DNA from: an uncultured Paracoccaceae bacterium
Lineage (GTDB): Bacteria; Pseudomonadota; Alphaproteobacteria; Rhodobacterales; Rhodobacteraceae
DNA: 64,000 nt
Assembly: GCA_938005545.1 (NCBI GenBank)
Contig: CALKXV010000065.1
Location: forward strand, 1-64,000
Direction of reading: 5' to 3'
Shown: positions 8,519-16,310 of the stretch, piece by piece
How the letters are laid out: each line of letters opens with the position of its first letter
Numbering within the stretch: position 1 is the first letter of the stretch
Made by a program: the position numbers and the translations under genes
The notes under the pieces: model-generated
Seen by the model: the letters and a program-made list of their open reading frames with translations, nothing else
Database searches by the model: none
What the model was told of the DNA's origin: nothing

Positions 8519-9700
8519 TCAAATCCCCCCCGTGATACGTTTGCGAATGCGTTCGTTGGCAAAGACGGCTGCCAGAAGAATACCGCCGAGGAAAACCCGG
8601 AACCAAGCGCCGTCGATGGATGGAATAAAGAACACGGCGTTGGACACCAATCCAACCGTGATCGCCCCGAAGACAACCCCAAGGATCGACCCGAAACCAC
8701 CCGTCATCAAAGTGCCGCCAACGACCGCAATGGCGATGGCAAACAGTTCCATCAGGTTGCCCTTCGCAGCATCCGATGTATTGGTGTCAAAGACTTGGCA
8801 GGCCGCGAACATGGTCGCGCAGAACGCCGTGAACATGAACAGGCCAATCTTGACCGCATTCACAGGCACACCATTGGCGCGCGCCGCTTCCTTGTTGTCG
8901 CCTGTGGCGTAAATCCAGTTTCCCAGTTGCGTGCGGCTCATAATGAACCATGCGACTGCCGAAATGACGAGCCACCACATGAACCGGGCATCAAAGCCTT
9001 CGACCCATTGTTCCAGACGTCGGTTGATGTTCAGCAAGGCCAGATAATTGATGGATTCGTTTGGCAACCTCGCGGGCCATTCGGTTCCCGCCGTCAGCCA
9101 TTGCCCTAACTTATACCAGGCGTCATAGAACCACCCGAACACCTCGCCGCCTAGGATATTGGCGAACCAGCTGTTTTCTTTGTAATCCGGCAGACCGGAA
9201 ATTTGCGTGGATTGGTTGATCAGACGGAACGAAACTTCGGTGACGCCCCGCATCAAAAACAAAAAAGCCAGCGTCACAATGAAACTGGACAAACCGGACC
9301 GCACAACAACAAAGCCAATGAACCAGCCGATGCTAAGGGTCATGGCCAAAGTGATGATAAATGCGGCGAAAGGTGTCGCTTCGCCCATGCCAAACGGCAA
9401 ACCCCATTTCAACATCATGGCCATCGACATGCCGGCGAAACCGATCATCGAGCCAATCGAAAGATCAAATTCGCCCGCGATCATCAAGATGGCGGCTCCG
9501 GTAGCGATAATGCCGAACTGAGCAATAATCGCGACATTGTTCTTTAAGCCAAGCGCGTTAAACGCCTTCCAGTCCGATGCGATAAACAAAGCGATGATAA
9601 TCACAACCATCACGATAAAGGAGCCAATCTCGGGCTTGCGAACCGTTCGCTGAAGCCAGGATTCACTTGCTAGTCTGTCGGATTCATTGCGATCAACCAT
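8519..9700 (-). CDS. Sugar ABC transporter permease (CUT2, FrcC-like)
   Basis: Membrane subunit of 393 residues, related to RbsC/FrcC: the conserved IAGEFDLSIGSMIGFAGM box and GGTLMTGGFGSILG near the C-terminus are present. It is longer than RbsC (about 320). The extra length sits mainly between helices around residues 165-245, a polar, Trp-rich stretch that probably lies in the periplasm. It is preceded by GAGGGG and begins at 9700, 85 bases after the binding-protein gene. It works with the ATPase directly downstream. Confidence 0.93.
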   Translation of the reverse strand: MVDRNESDRLASESWLQRTVRKPEIGSFIVMVVIIIALFIASDWKAFNALGLKNNVAIIAQFGIIATGAAILMIAGEFDLSIGSMIGFAGMSMAMMLKWGLPFGMGEATPFAAFIITLAMTLSIGWFIGFVVVRSGLSSFIVTLAFLFLMRGVTEVSFRLINQSTQISGLPDYKENSWFANILGGEVFGWFYDAWYKLGQWLTAGTEWPARLPNESINYLALLNINRRLEQWVEGFDARFMWWLVISAVAWFIMSRTQLGNWIYATGDNKEAARANGVPVNAVKIGLFMFTAFCATMFAACQVFDTNTSDAAKGNLMELFAIAIAVVGGTLMTGGFGSILGVVFGAITVGLVSNAVFFIPSIDGAWFRVFLGGILLAAVFANERIRKRITGGI

Positions 9701-9738
9701 GCCATCCCCTCAGATTTTATTGGTTTTTTCCAACGATA

Positions 9739-9761
9739 CAGGCGGGGACAAGCCCCGCCTG
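9739..9761 (-). terminator. Intercistronic hairpin between binding-protein and permease genes
   Basis: A perfect 9-bp stem (9739-9747 with 9753-9761) around a 5-base loop ACAAG. On the minus strand it follows the binding-protein stop at 9786 and precedes the permease start at 9700. It probably limits read-through or stabilises the upstream message. Confidence 0.75.
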
Positions 9762-9785
9762 AAATCTTGACATCAAAGGCGAACC

Positions 9786-10709
9786 TTAGCGGTTCACGCC
9801 TGCTTCTGCTTTCACAGCCGCTGCGTTCGATGCATCCACAAAGCCAGGGCCCGATGGGATGTTTGCGCCCGGCAACAGACCAGCGTGGTTGTTGTAAAGG
9901 TGCAGAACGATAACCGGCATGTACCCTTGCAAACGCTGCTGCTGGTCGATGGTGAAAGAAGCGTCGCCAGCTTCGATCATGTCCATCACACCTGGGCTCA
10001 GGTCAAAGCACGCCAGATGCACATCGGCACCAACGTCTTTGATGGCCTTGTTTGCGGCTTCGCAAACGTGCGGGCCAACAGCAAGAACACCGTCGATAGA
10101 CGCATCAGCCTGCAAAGCAGCAGCGGTACGTGTTTCGATCTGGCTAACGTCATTCGAGACGTCGATCATGTTCAGATCAGCACCCATGGCGTCGAAGTAA
10201 CCCGTGCAACGATCAACAAGCGCTGTGTTGAACGCTTCTTGATTCAGGCAGAGACCTTTGGTCACGCCTTCTGCTTTCGCACGACCACCAGCCGCTTGAC
10301 CAGCATCATATTCTGGCTGACCAACATGCATCAACGCGCCAAGTTCAGCCGAAGCTTCAAGGCCCGAGTTCATGGTGACAACTGGAACACCATCGGCAAC
10401 AGCCGATTTGATTGCTGGCCCAAGGGCCGCCGCATCAGGCAAAGAAACGATGATGCCATCTGCGCCAGACGCCGCAGCAGCTTCGATCAGTTTTGCCATC
10501 GCAGCCATGTCGCCGGAGACATCAAAGTTATACTCAAGCGTTGCGCCGACAGCGGCTGCCGCATCACGACCGCCCTTTTCAACCACGGGCCAGAACGGGT
10601 CTGTACCTTGTGTGTGGGTAATCATCACATAACGTTCGCCGTGGCCGTCTGCGTATGCAGCACCTGCCAACATGGACGCCGCAAGAACGGCACCAAGTGT
10701 CTTTTTCAT
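9786..10709 (-). CDS. Sugar-binding protein of CUT2 ABC transporter (FrcB-like)
   Basis: Periplasmic binding protein of the ribose/fructose class, 307 residues, with the signal peptide MKKTLGAVLAASMLAGAAYA. Typical features are the HTQGTDPFWPVVEKGGRDAA start, a DGIIVSLPDA segment and MNSGLEA. I chose the ATG at 10709 because GGGAGGACTTCA lies immediately upstream; the longer frame to 10775 has no supporting signal. It is the first gene of the operon with the permease and ATPase. Fructose is possible; other pentoses or hexoses cannot be excluded. Confidence 0.92.
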   Translation of the reverse strand: MKKTLGAVLAASMLAGAAYADGHGERYVMITHTQGTDPFWPVVEKGGRDAAAAVGATLEYNFDVSGDMAAMAKLIEAAAASGADGIIVSLPDAAALGPAIKSAVADGVPVVTMNSGLEASAELGALMHVGQPEYDAGQAAGGRAKAEGVTKGLCLNQEAFNTALVDRCTGYFDAMGADLNMIDVSNDVSQIETRTAAALQADASIDGVLAVGPHVCEAANKAIKDVGADVHLACFDLSPGVMDMIEAGDASFTIDQQQRLQGYMPVIVLHLYNNHAGLLPGANIPSGPGFVDASNAAAVKAEAGVNR

Positions 10710-10772
10710 TGAAGTCCTCCCTTTTCGATCAATGAGATGTCTTGTCGCATCCCAATACACGAGCGTTATCAT

Positions 10773-10804
10773 CAACGGGATCCATCAGCAACGAAGTCCC
10801 GTTG
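10773..10804. promoter_or_regulatory. Inverted repeat upstream of the sugar operon
   Basis: CAACGGGA (10773-10780) and TCCCGTTG (10797-10804) form an exact inverted repeat with a 16-base spacer, 64-95 bases upstream of the binding-protein start. It could be a regulator site or a leader hairpin. No regulator gene is adjacent, so the assignment is tentative. Confidence 0.3.
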
Positions 10805-10938
10805 CGATTGCGATTTCCGCTAAATTCTCCAGCGATTTTCTTCGCAGGTTCATTTGCTCGGTCACAACCGAACATCTTGAGGCACGTACGTCAATACCAT
10901 TTCCACACATTTCGGGAATAACGCCACAATGCTGGAAA

Positions 10939-11526
10939 TTATCCCGGAACAGCGCGCCCTTGGGCGGCCAGAAGCTCGCGTCTTTTGCGCGCCAAGACCG
11001 CTTGCTGTTCGTCCCATTTGTAATCCGGGTCTTCCATGGTGCGCACGTGGGTCAGAACACCGCCCAAGCGCCATGGGTCCAGAACGTGCCCGTCAAGGTA
11101 ATCGTCGCCCACGGCACTGATGATCGCTGTGGAATGATCGATCCGAAACCGGTTCTCGGAATTGGCAATGGCGCGGTGCATCTCAAGGGTTTTGAACCCT
11201 TCAGCATCCAACCTTTTTTCCATGTCTTCGGCCCAGTGCCAGCATAAACCACGCGGCCGCAGCCCAAGGTTTACTTTGGTATTGTGAACCAGCGGCGGGT
11301 CGGTAATCTGATAGGCAATCGCCAGTTCGCGCGTATGGCTGAACGCGATTTTTGCCGCCCTATCAGCCTCTTCCGGGTCGACGTTCGGACCCAATGACAT
11401 GATCGCCGCGCGCAGCTCGGCCAACTCAAGATCGGTTGCAAGTGCCCGCTTTTCCGGTGCGACACCGCAGTTCGCCAAAAGCATGACTGCAAAAAGTAGG
11501 CCAAAGCCCCTGATGATCCGAAACAC
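10939..11526 (-). CDS. Lipoprotein of unknown function, Cys/His/Asp arrangement
   Basis: About 195 residues. The N-terminus has a basic start (FRIIRG), a hydrophobic core and the lipobox LLANC, so it should be a lipid-anchored envelope protein. The best start is a GTG at 11526 with GGGAG about 8 bases upstream; an upstream TTG at 11541 is possible. The body has a Cys in GLCWHWAEDM, a His in IDHSTA and an Asp in VLDPWR, the order seen in papain-like and transglutaminase-like folds. That comparison is only by motif order. No operon partner: both flanks are intergenic. Confidence 0.65.
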   Translation of the reverse strand: MFRIIRGFGLLFAVMLLANCGVAPEKRALATDLELAELRAAIMSLGPNVDPEEADRAAKIAFSHTRELAIAYQITDPPLVHNTKVNLGLRPRGLCWHWAEDMEKRLDAEGFKTLEMHRAIANSENRFRIDHSTAIISAVGDDYLDGHVLDPWRLGGVLTHVRTMEDPDYKWDEQQAVLARKRRELLAAQGRAVPG

Positions 11527-11910
11527 GCGCACCGCTCCCAATGTTTTCTTGCCCTTGGCCAGAAGTGCTAGCTAAATGAACGCGCACTGTCGAGCCGAAG
11601 TGATCGCCGTCTCACAGCAAATTGTTTGGATTGGAATGGCCATGCGCCGAAAAAAACGCCCATTCAAGTGAACGGGCGCGGAGTTACGGAACGAGGGACA
11701 GTGATAAGGTTTGGGCGTTCCGAGCCCCAACCTGACTTTAATATGGTGCAATTTGCGCCCATACCAACCCCATGTCGCGAAGACGTGATTGCCAGCGTTT
11801 AAACGGTTTTCGTTCATCCACTGACCCGAAATGTTCCTGTCGGTTCTTTCGGCATTGCAACCAATGGCCATGAACAGATCACCCAGCGCGGCGCTTGTCG
11901 CACCCTTGGC

Positions 11911-12138
11911 TGGCGCGGCAGTCATCCTGACCTTCGCGCTGCTTCGGGTGATGCCGGTGGATAGGACGGTATGTTTCCGGGCTGTGCCTATGCTGGGTCG
12001 CGCGTTGGTGAAAGTCGGTAGCAATTGCGGTGTATGGTCTTGTGACTGCTCGATTATGTTAAAACTGTTTTGGCTGAGCCAATTTCCGTGAACCGTTCGG
12101 TTGTACCACTCAATGCAGGCGTTCTGCGGGCAATGAGA
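11911..12138 (-). pseudogene. IS3-family transposase remnant (C-terminal part)
   Basis: Inside a 737-base gap (11542-12278) without an intact gene, the minus strand encodes SHCPQNACIEWYNRTV, then NWLSQ, and further on TNARPSIG and a degenerate ITRSSAKVRMTAA. This matches the usual C-terminal end of IS3-group OrfB (PQQNAYIERYNRTVR...WL..., YNNDRPNMGIGGITP, KLKMAA). An insertion of about 11 codons interrupts the RPSIG-to-GIT segment, and the catalytic N-terminal half is missing. It sits directly against the nagA 3' end. The rest of the gap is decayed insertion-sequence DNA or nothing I can name. Confidence 0.65.
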
Positions 12139-12278
12139 TGTCGATCCAAGAGCCGACGGGGTTTTGGCGCTACGAACTGTACGATGTGTTATGTGGTGTT
12201 CGGATTTTATGACCCGCCGCGAAACGCCACTTGCTTCTAATGCTTGGCACGGACAAGGTTTCGCCATGCAACGAACCG

Positions 12279-13412
12279 TCAATCAAAATTTTGGACTTGG
12301 TTCAGTGCTTTGGATATTCGTACAATAGATGAAACAAGTGTCGAACCCGGCACAAACCTGGAATGCCGATTGATCAACGCACCCGGCACATAAGTCGCAG
12401 CCGCCAAGGCTTGGTCAAGCGGTACGCCGACATCGCAGGACAGCACACGTATCGCCGTTGTCAGATCGAGATCGGCCCCCGCCAGCGTACCGTCGTCCAG
12501 GGTCAAGCGGCCTTCTTTGCGGGAAATGCGGCGACCCTCCAAGTTGAAAACGGAATGATCGGTTCCGGCGACGGCCATGGCGTCACTGACAAGAAAGAAG
12601 CGCCCCGGCACACCGTTGGATGACCACAGAACACGCATTGTCGCTGGATGGACATGAATGCCGTCCGCAATCAATCCCGCCGAAATGCCCGGATCTGACA
12701 GAACCGCTCCAACAAGGCCGGGTGTCCGGCTGCCAAGCTGGCTCATGGCGTTGAACAGATGGGTGGCACATCGCGCGCCGGCCTTAAGGTACGTTTTGCA
12801 AGTTTCGAAATTAGCGTCCGTGTGACCCAAAGAAACAATTATGCCTGCCTGCGTCAGAGCCACGGCTTGATCCAGCGTAACGGATTCAGGTGCAATGGTG
12901 ACCTTCAAAACAGGCAGTGCCTCTGCCGCTTGCAACAGATCAGTTAAATCACCGTCTTCCATCGGACGAATAAGACCGCCGTCGTGCGCGCCTTTTTTGG
13001 CGGTGGACAAATGCGGACCTTCAAGATGCAATCCGGCGATCCCAGCCACGCCTTTCGCAAGGGCGTCTTGGGTCGCCACAATCGCGGCTTTGGTCTTTTC
13101 CGGTGTGTCGGTGATCAGCGTCGGCAACAATGCAACCGTCCCCAGACGACGATGCGCCCGCGCCATCCGCGACAGCGTCTCGACCGAAGGATCATCGTTG
13201 AACATCACCCCGCCGCCGCCGTTGACCTGAAGATCGACATAGCCGTGAGACAGGACATCGCCATCAAGGTCGACGATGGTATCGGCGACCGTAACGCTGC
13301 CCTCGGGAACCAGGCCCGAAAACACACCATCGACAAAGCGGGCTGCCTGGTCTGTGTGCAAGCGCTCACCATCGAAAATGCGGCCGTTGGTGAATGTTAC
13401 CTGTTCCGTCAT
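12279..13412 (-). CDS. nagA: N-acetylglucosamine-6-phosphate deacetylase, altered C-terminus
   Basis: Removes the acetyl group from GlcNAc-6-phosphate. Of 377 residues, the N-terminal small domain (GYVDLQVNGGGGVMFND), the metal/active-site region (GLHLEGPHLS, SLGHTDA, THLFNAMSQL) and the catalytic segment LVSDAMAVAG are well kept. The end is unusual: NagA normally closes with a strand like G.L.PG..AD.V.LD..L...V...G, but here the frame ends in VPGSTLVSSIVRISKALNQVQNFD. In another frame the same DNA reads AGFDTCFIYCTNIQST, which resembles the lost strand. This suggests a frameshift next to the IS3 remnant. It overlaps the SIS gene in ATGA fashion, third in the operon after the GntR and SIS genes. 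Confidence 0.9.
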   Translation of the reverse strand: MTEQVTFTNGRIFDGERLHTDQAARFVDGVFSGLVPEGSVTVADTIVDLDGDVLSHGYVDLQVNGGGGVMFNDDPSVETLSRMARAHRRLGTVALLPTLITDTPEKTKAAIVATQDALAKGVAGIAGLHLEGPHLSTAKKGAHDGGLIRPMEDGDLTDLLQAAEALPVLKVTIAPESVTLDQAVALTQAGIIVSLGHTDANFETCKTYLKAGARCATHLFNAMSQLGSRTPGLVGAVLSDPGISAGLIADGIHVHPATMRVLWSSNGVPGRFFLVSDAMAVAGTDHSVFNLEGRRISRKEGRLTLDDGTLAGADLDLTTAIRVLSCDVGVPLDQALAAATYVPGALINRHSRFVPGSTLVSSIVRISKALNQVQNFD

Positions 13413-14434
13413 ATGGTCTTGGTCACTTTGTTCAGGTGGCGCGGCGTGTCAGGGTTGATACCACGCGCCCGCGCAAGCGTTTCAACCACGCCATAGAACG
13501 ACGTTATCATGGCAATCGGATCGGTCAGCCAATGGGCCGTGCGCACGTGGGGCAACACTTTGGCCGTCTTGACGCGGTTGGTCGTTGCAAACGACGCGGC
13601 CCCCATGTCTGCCAAAGCATCGGCGACCTCGGCCAAACTGGTTTCCGCCGGATCTGCGGCGGCAAAACCGATGACGGGGAAACCTTGTTCGACAATGGAC
13701 ACAGGCCCGTGCAGAACTTCAGCCGACGAATAGCTTTCGGCATGGATCAGACAGGTTTCTTTAAACTTCAATGCCGCTTCGTTGGAAATGGCCGATGATG
13801 GCCCCCGCCCCAAAGTGAACAACGACGGGCCCGTGATGGCATCCGCCGCTTCGGACCAATCACATCTGACGGCGCGTTCCAGATACTCGGGCAATGCCTT
13901 GATCGCGGCGATCAATGCGGCGTCTTGCTTGATCTCGGCCAGAAACCAAAGTCCTGCCACCAATGACGTCACAAATGTCTTGGTCGCCGCGACGCTGAGT
14001 TCGGTGCCTGCATGCAGGGGCAAAGTGACCTGCGCCGTTTTGGCAAGTTCAGAACTTGCGTGGTTCGTGATCGCCACCGTCAATGCGCCCGAGGCCGAGA
14101 CGGCTTTGGTCATGGCCACAAGGTCAGGGCTTGCGCCGGACTGCGACACCGACAAACACACCGATCCCGCAGCGTCCAAATCCACGCCATAGATCGAATT
14201 GATCGACGGTCCGACCGAGGCCATTGGTTTTTTCAACAAAAGTTCACAGGCGTATTTCAGATAGGTGCATGCATGATCCGACGTGCCCCGCGCGATGGAC
14301 AGAAAAACCTCTGGATCAATGTCGCGGGCCATGGAGGCGGCATTCTTCACCTCAGCTTCGCCCTCTGACAGCAATCGATCCACCGCCTGTGGGATGTCGA
14401 GAATTTCGCGCCGCATCAATGTCGGTTCGCTCAT
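13409..14434 (-). CDS. SIS-domain glucosamine-6-phosphate deaminase-like protein
   Basis: 341 residues with two SIS (sugar isomerase) domains, similar to the isomerase half of GlmS. Motifs: RGTSDHA, SQSGASPDLV, AATKTF in the first domain; GRGPSSAISNEAALKFKETC and SSAEVLHGPVSI in the second; and the C-terminal DTPRHLNKVTKT tail typical of GlmS isomerase modules. There is no glutaminase domain. With nagA this fits the NagB-II role: glucosamine-6-P to fructose-6-P plus ammonia. I chose the ATG at 14434, 13 bases after the GntR stop, instead of 14494, which overlaps that gene. No classical NagB is present here. Confidence 0.88.
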   Translation of the reverse strand: MSEPTLMRREILDIPQAVDRLLSEGEAEVKNAASMARDIDPEVFLSIARGTSDHACTYLKYACELLLKKPMASVGPSINSIYGVDLDAAGSVCLSVSQSGASPDLVAMTKAVSASGALTVAITNHASSELAKTAQVTLPLHAGTELSVAATKTFVTSLVAGLWFLAEIKQDAALIAAIKALPEYLERAVRCDWSEAADAITGPSLFTLGRGPSSAISNEAALKFKETCLIHAESYSSAEVLHGPVSIVEQGFPVIGFAAADPAETSLAEVADALADMGAASFATTNRVKTAKVLPHVRTAHWLTDPIAMITSFYGVVETLARARGINPDTPRHLNKVTKTI

Positions 14435-14447
14435 GACAACACCCGTC

Positions 14448-15218
14448 TCAATGGGACAAACGCAGGTCGGCGACAAAGTCATAAGCGTCTCCACGGTAAA
14501 TGGATTTGGTCAGCTCGGCCACGCGGCCACTCCGCAATTGGGACGTCCGTTGTATTTTCAAGCCAGCCGCCCCTTCGGCCACGTCCAGCAGTTCCGCTTC
14601 ATCCGCACCAAGGTTGATCGCCGAGATTTTCTGTGTCGCGCGAACGGGGCGCATGCCTGTTTGATGCAACAATTCATACAGCGACGTCGTCACGTTTGTC
14701 GGGTTTGGCAAGATGTCCAGAGGCAACGCCGCGCGCTCCAGCGCCATAGGCCGGTTTCCCGCCTGGCGCAGACGATAGATGCGCGCCACTTGATCTCCCT
14801 TTGCCAGATCGAGCACTTCGGCCTCTTCCGGTGATGGCATAAAAACCCCACGCTCAAGCCATTGCGACGTTGTCACAAGACCGCGCCTGCGCATATCTTC
14901 GGTAAAGGACGTCAGCTGCGATAGCGATTGTTCGACGCGCGCAAACGAATCTCGCACGAACGATCCAGAACCTTGCCGCTGTTCGATGGTTCCTTCACGC
15001 ACCAGTTCCTGAATAGCTTTGCGAACAGTGACACGCGACAGATCGGTGATCTCTGCAATCTCGCGTTCGGGTGGCAGTGAGGTGTTCGGCAAAAGGATAC
15101 CATCGTCAATCCCCTGCTCTAACCGACGACGCAATTGCACATAGCGCGGGCCGGTCGTTTGCCCCAACCACCTTTCGGGTCGCAGGAACGAAAAGATATC
15201 CAATTGCGGGTCACTCAT
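14448..15218 (-). CDS. GntR/HutC-family regulator of amino-sugar genes
   Basis: 256 residues. The N-terminal winged helix-turn-helix (about 25-90) has the family motif LPPEREIAEITDLSRVTVRKAIQELVREG and GSGSFV. The C-terminal UTRA domain (about 110-250) normally binds a phosphorylated sugar such as GlcNAc-6-P or GlcN-6-P. It is the first gene of the minus-strand operon with the SIS and nagA genes and diverges from murQ, so it most likely controls both arms, like NagQ/NagR. The ATG at 15218 is directly preceded by tandem GGTAT repeats, which suggests autoregulation. The much longer frame from 15587 is overlap with murQ. Confidence 0.9.
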   Translation of the reverse strand: MSDPQLDIFSFLRPERWLGQTTGPRYVQLRRRLEQGIDDGILLPNTSLPPEREIAEITDLSRVTVRKAIQELVREGTIEQRQGSGSFVRDSFARVEQSLSQLTSFTEDMRRRGLVTTSQWLERGVFMPSPEEAEVLDLAKGDQVARIYRLRQAGNRPMALERAALPLDILPNPTNVTTSLYELLHQTGMRPVRATQKISAINLGADEAELLDVAEGAAGLKIQRTSQLRSGRVAELTKSIYRGDAYDFVADLRLSH

Positions 15219-15221
15219 GAC

Positions 15222-15269
15222 AATACCTTTATAATACCTTTTACGGTTCGCATACCCCAAAACAATACC
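15222..15269 (-). promoter_or_regulatory. Candidate operator repeats before the GntR gene
   Basis: On the minus strand GGTATT occurs at 15222-15227 and 15233-15238 with an 11-bp period, and again at 15264-15269; a related GGTATG is at 15251-15256. The AAAGG of the proximal repeat may also act as the ribosome site of the GntR gene, so repressor binding could block translation initiation as well as transcription. Compare the mirrored set at 15341-15368. Confidence 0.55.
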
Positions 15270-15340
15270 AAAAAATTCCAACGCAGGACACCTCAATTGC
15301 TCAAACCTCACACTCATTGGCCCAAACCCAGGAATAAAGT

Positions 15341-15368
15341 GGTAGACTAATGGTATCACAAAGGTATC
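15341..15368 (+). promoter_or_regulatory. Candidate operator repeats before murQ
   Basis: GGTAGA (15341), GGTATC (15352) and GGTATC (15363) follow each other at exactly 11 bp, one turn of DNA. The sequence GGTATCACAAAGGTATC mirrors GGTATTATAAAGGTATT on the other side of the divergent region, so the two arms carry matching sites. The most likely ligand is the neighbouring GntR protein. Confidence 0.55.
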
Positions 15369-15395
15369 ATGTTTGTGCTGGTGAGGGAGAATCAC

Positions 15396-16283
15396 GTGGC
15401 TGCCAAAACGACCGAACGCTTGCATCCAAACGCGGATGGGCTGGACCAGCGTCCCGCCGCCGAGATCGCGTCGCTTTTGGCAAATGCACAGATCCAAGCG
15501 GCCAAGGCGACCCGAAACGCGAGCGATGCCATCGCAAAAGCATCCTCCGCAATGGCCCAAACGATCCGTAATGGCGGCTGTCTTCACTATGTCGCTGCGG
15601 GATCGTCCGGATTAATGGCGGCCGCCGACGCTCAGGAACTTGGCGGTACGTTTTCCATTCCCAGCACGCAGGTTCGCATCCATATGGCGGGCGGGTTGCC
15701 GACCGGCGTCGACATGCCCGGCGATACTGAAGACGACACTGGTGAGTTGAAGAACAGACTTCAAACGCTCACCAACCGCGATACCGTGATCGCCATATCC
15801 GCCAGCGGCACGACACCATACACATTGGCTGCGGCCCGCATTGCGAAAGCGCATGATGCCAAAATAATCGGGATCGCCAACAACCCGAACACGCCACTGT
15901 TGGGCTTATCGGACCACCCCATAGCATTGCTGACCCCGCCCGAAGTTCTGTCTGGTTCAACCAGAATGGGCGCTGGCACCGCGCAGAAAATCACGTTGAA
16001 CATGCTGTCGACGCTGATGGCGGTGGAACTGGGCCATGTGCATGACGGCATGATGGTCAATCTGCACGCCGACAACACCAAACTCAAAGAACGCGCCGCC
16101 GGGATCGTTGCAAGGATCGCGGACGTTCCGCACGACACGGCCATCGACGCCTTGGGGCGCGCGGCGGGAAAAGTGAAACCGGCGGTTCTGATGGCCGCAG
16201 GTGATGTCTCGCCTGATGTCGCCGCAAACTTATTGATTGAAACTGGCGGGCAATTGCGCCCCGCCCTGAGACGACTGAACTAG
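15396..16283 (+). CDS. murQ: N-acetylmuramic acid 6-phosphate etherase
   Basis: Cleaves the lactyl ether of MurNAc-6-P to give GlcNAc-6-P and D-lactate, joining cell-wall recycling to the nagA pathway. It is a SIS-domain protein of about 295 residues, as in the family, with YVAAGSSGLMAAADAQELGGTFS, VIAISASGTTPYT, and the conserved LTPPEVLSGSTRMGAGTAQKITLNMLST signature. I chose GTG 15396 because GAGGGAGA lies at the right distance and the family N-terminus TTERLHPN starts soon after. An ATG at 15369 overlaps the operator repeats. First gene of the plus-strand operon. Confidence 0.93.
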   Translation: MAAKTTERLHPNADGLDQRPAAEIASLLANAQIQAAKATRNASDAIAKASSAMAQTIRNGGCLHYVAAGSSGLMAAADAQELGGTFSIPSTQVRIHMAGGLPTGVDMPGDTEDDTGELKNRLQTLTNRDTVIAISASGTTPYTLAAARIAKAHDAKIIGIANNPNTPLLGLSDHPIALLTPPEVLSGSTRMGAGTAQKITLNMLSTLMAVELGHVHDGMMVNLHADNTKLKERAAGIVARIADVPHDTAIDALGRAAGKVKPAVLMAAGDVSPDVAANLLIETGGQLRPALRRLN

Positions 16284-16310
16284 AAACCGAAATAACCCCG
16301 GGGGGCATTC

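Noticed and set aside
8414-9109. 231-residue plus-strand frame opposite the CUT2 permease
   Set aside because: Antisense shadow; no ribosome site and no family features.
14448-15587. Extended 379-residue version of the GntR protein
   Set aside because: The N-terminal extension runs through operators and into divergent murQ; the family starts at 15218.
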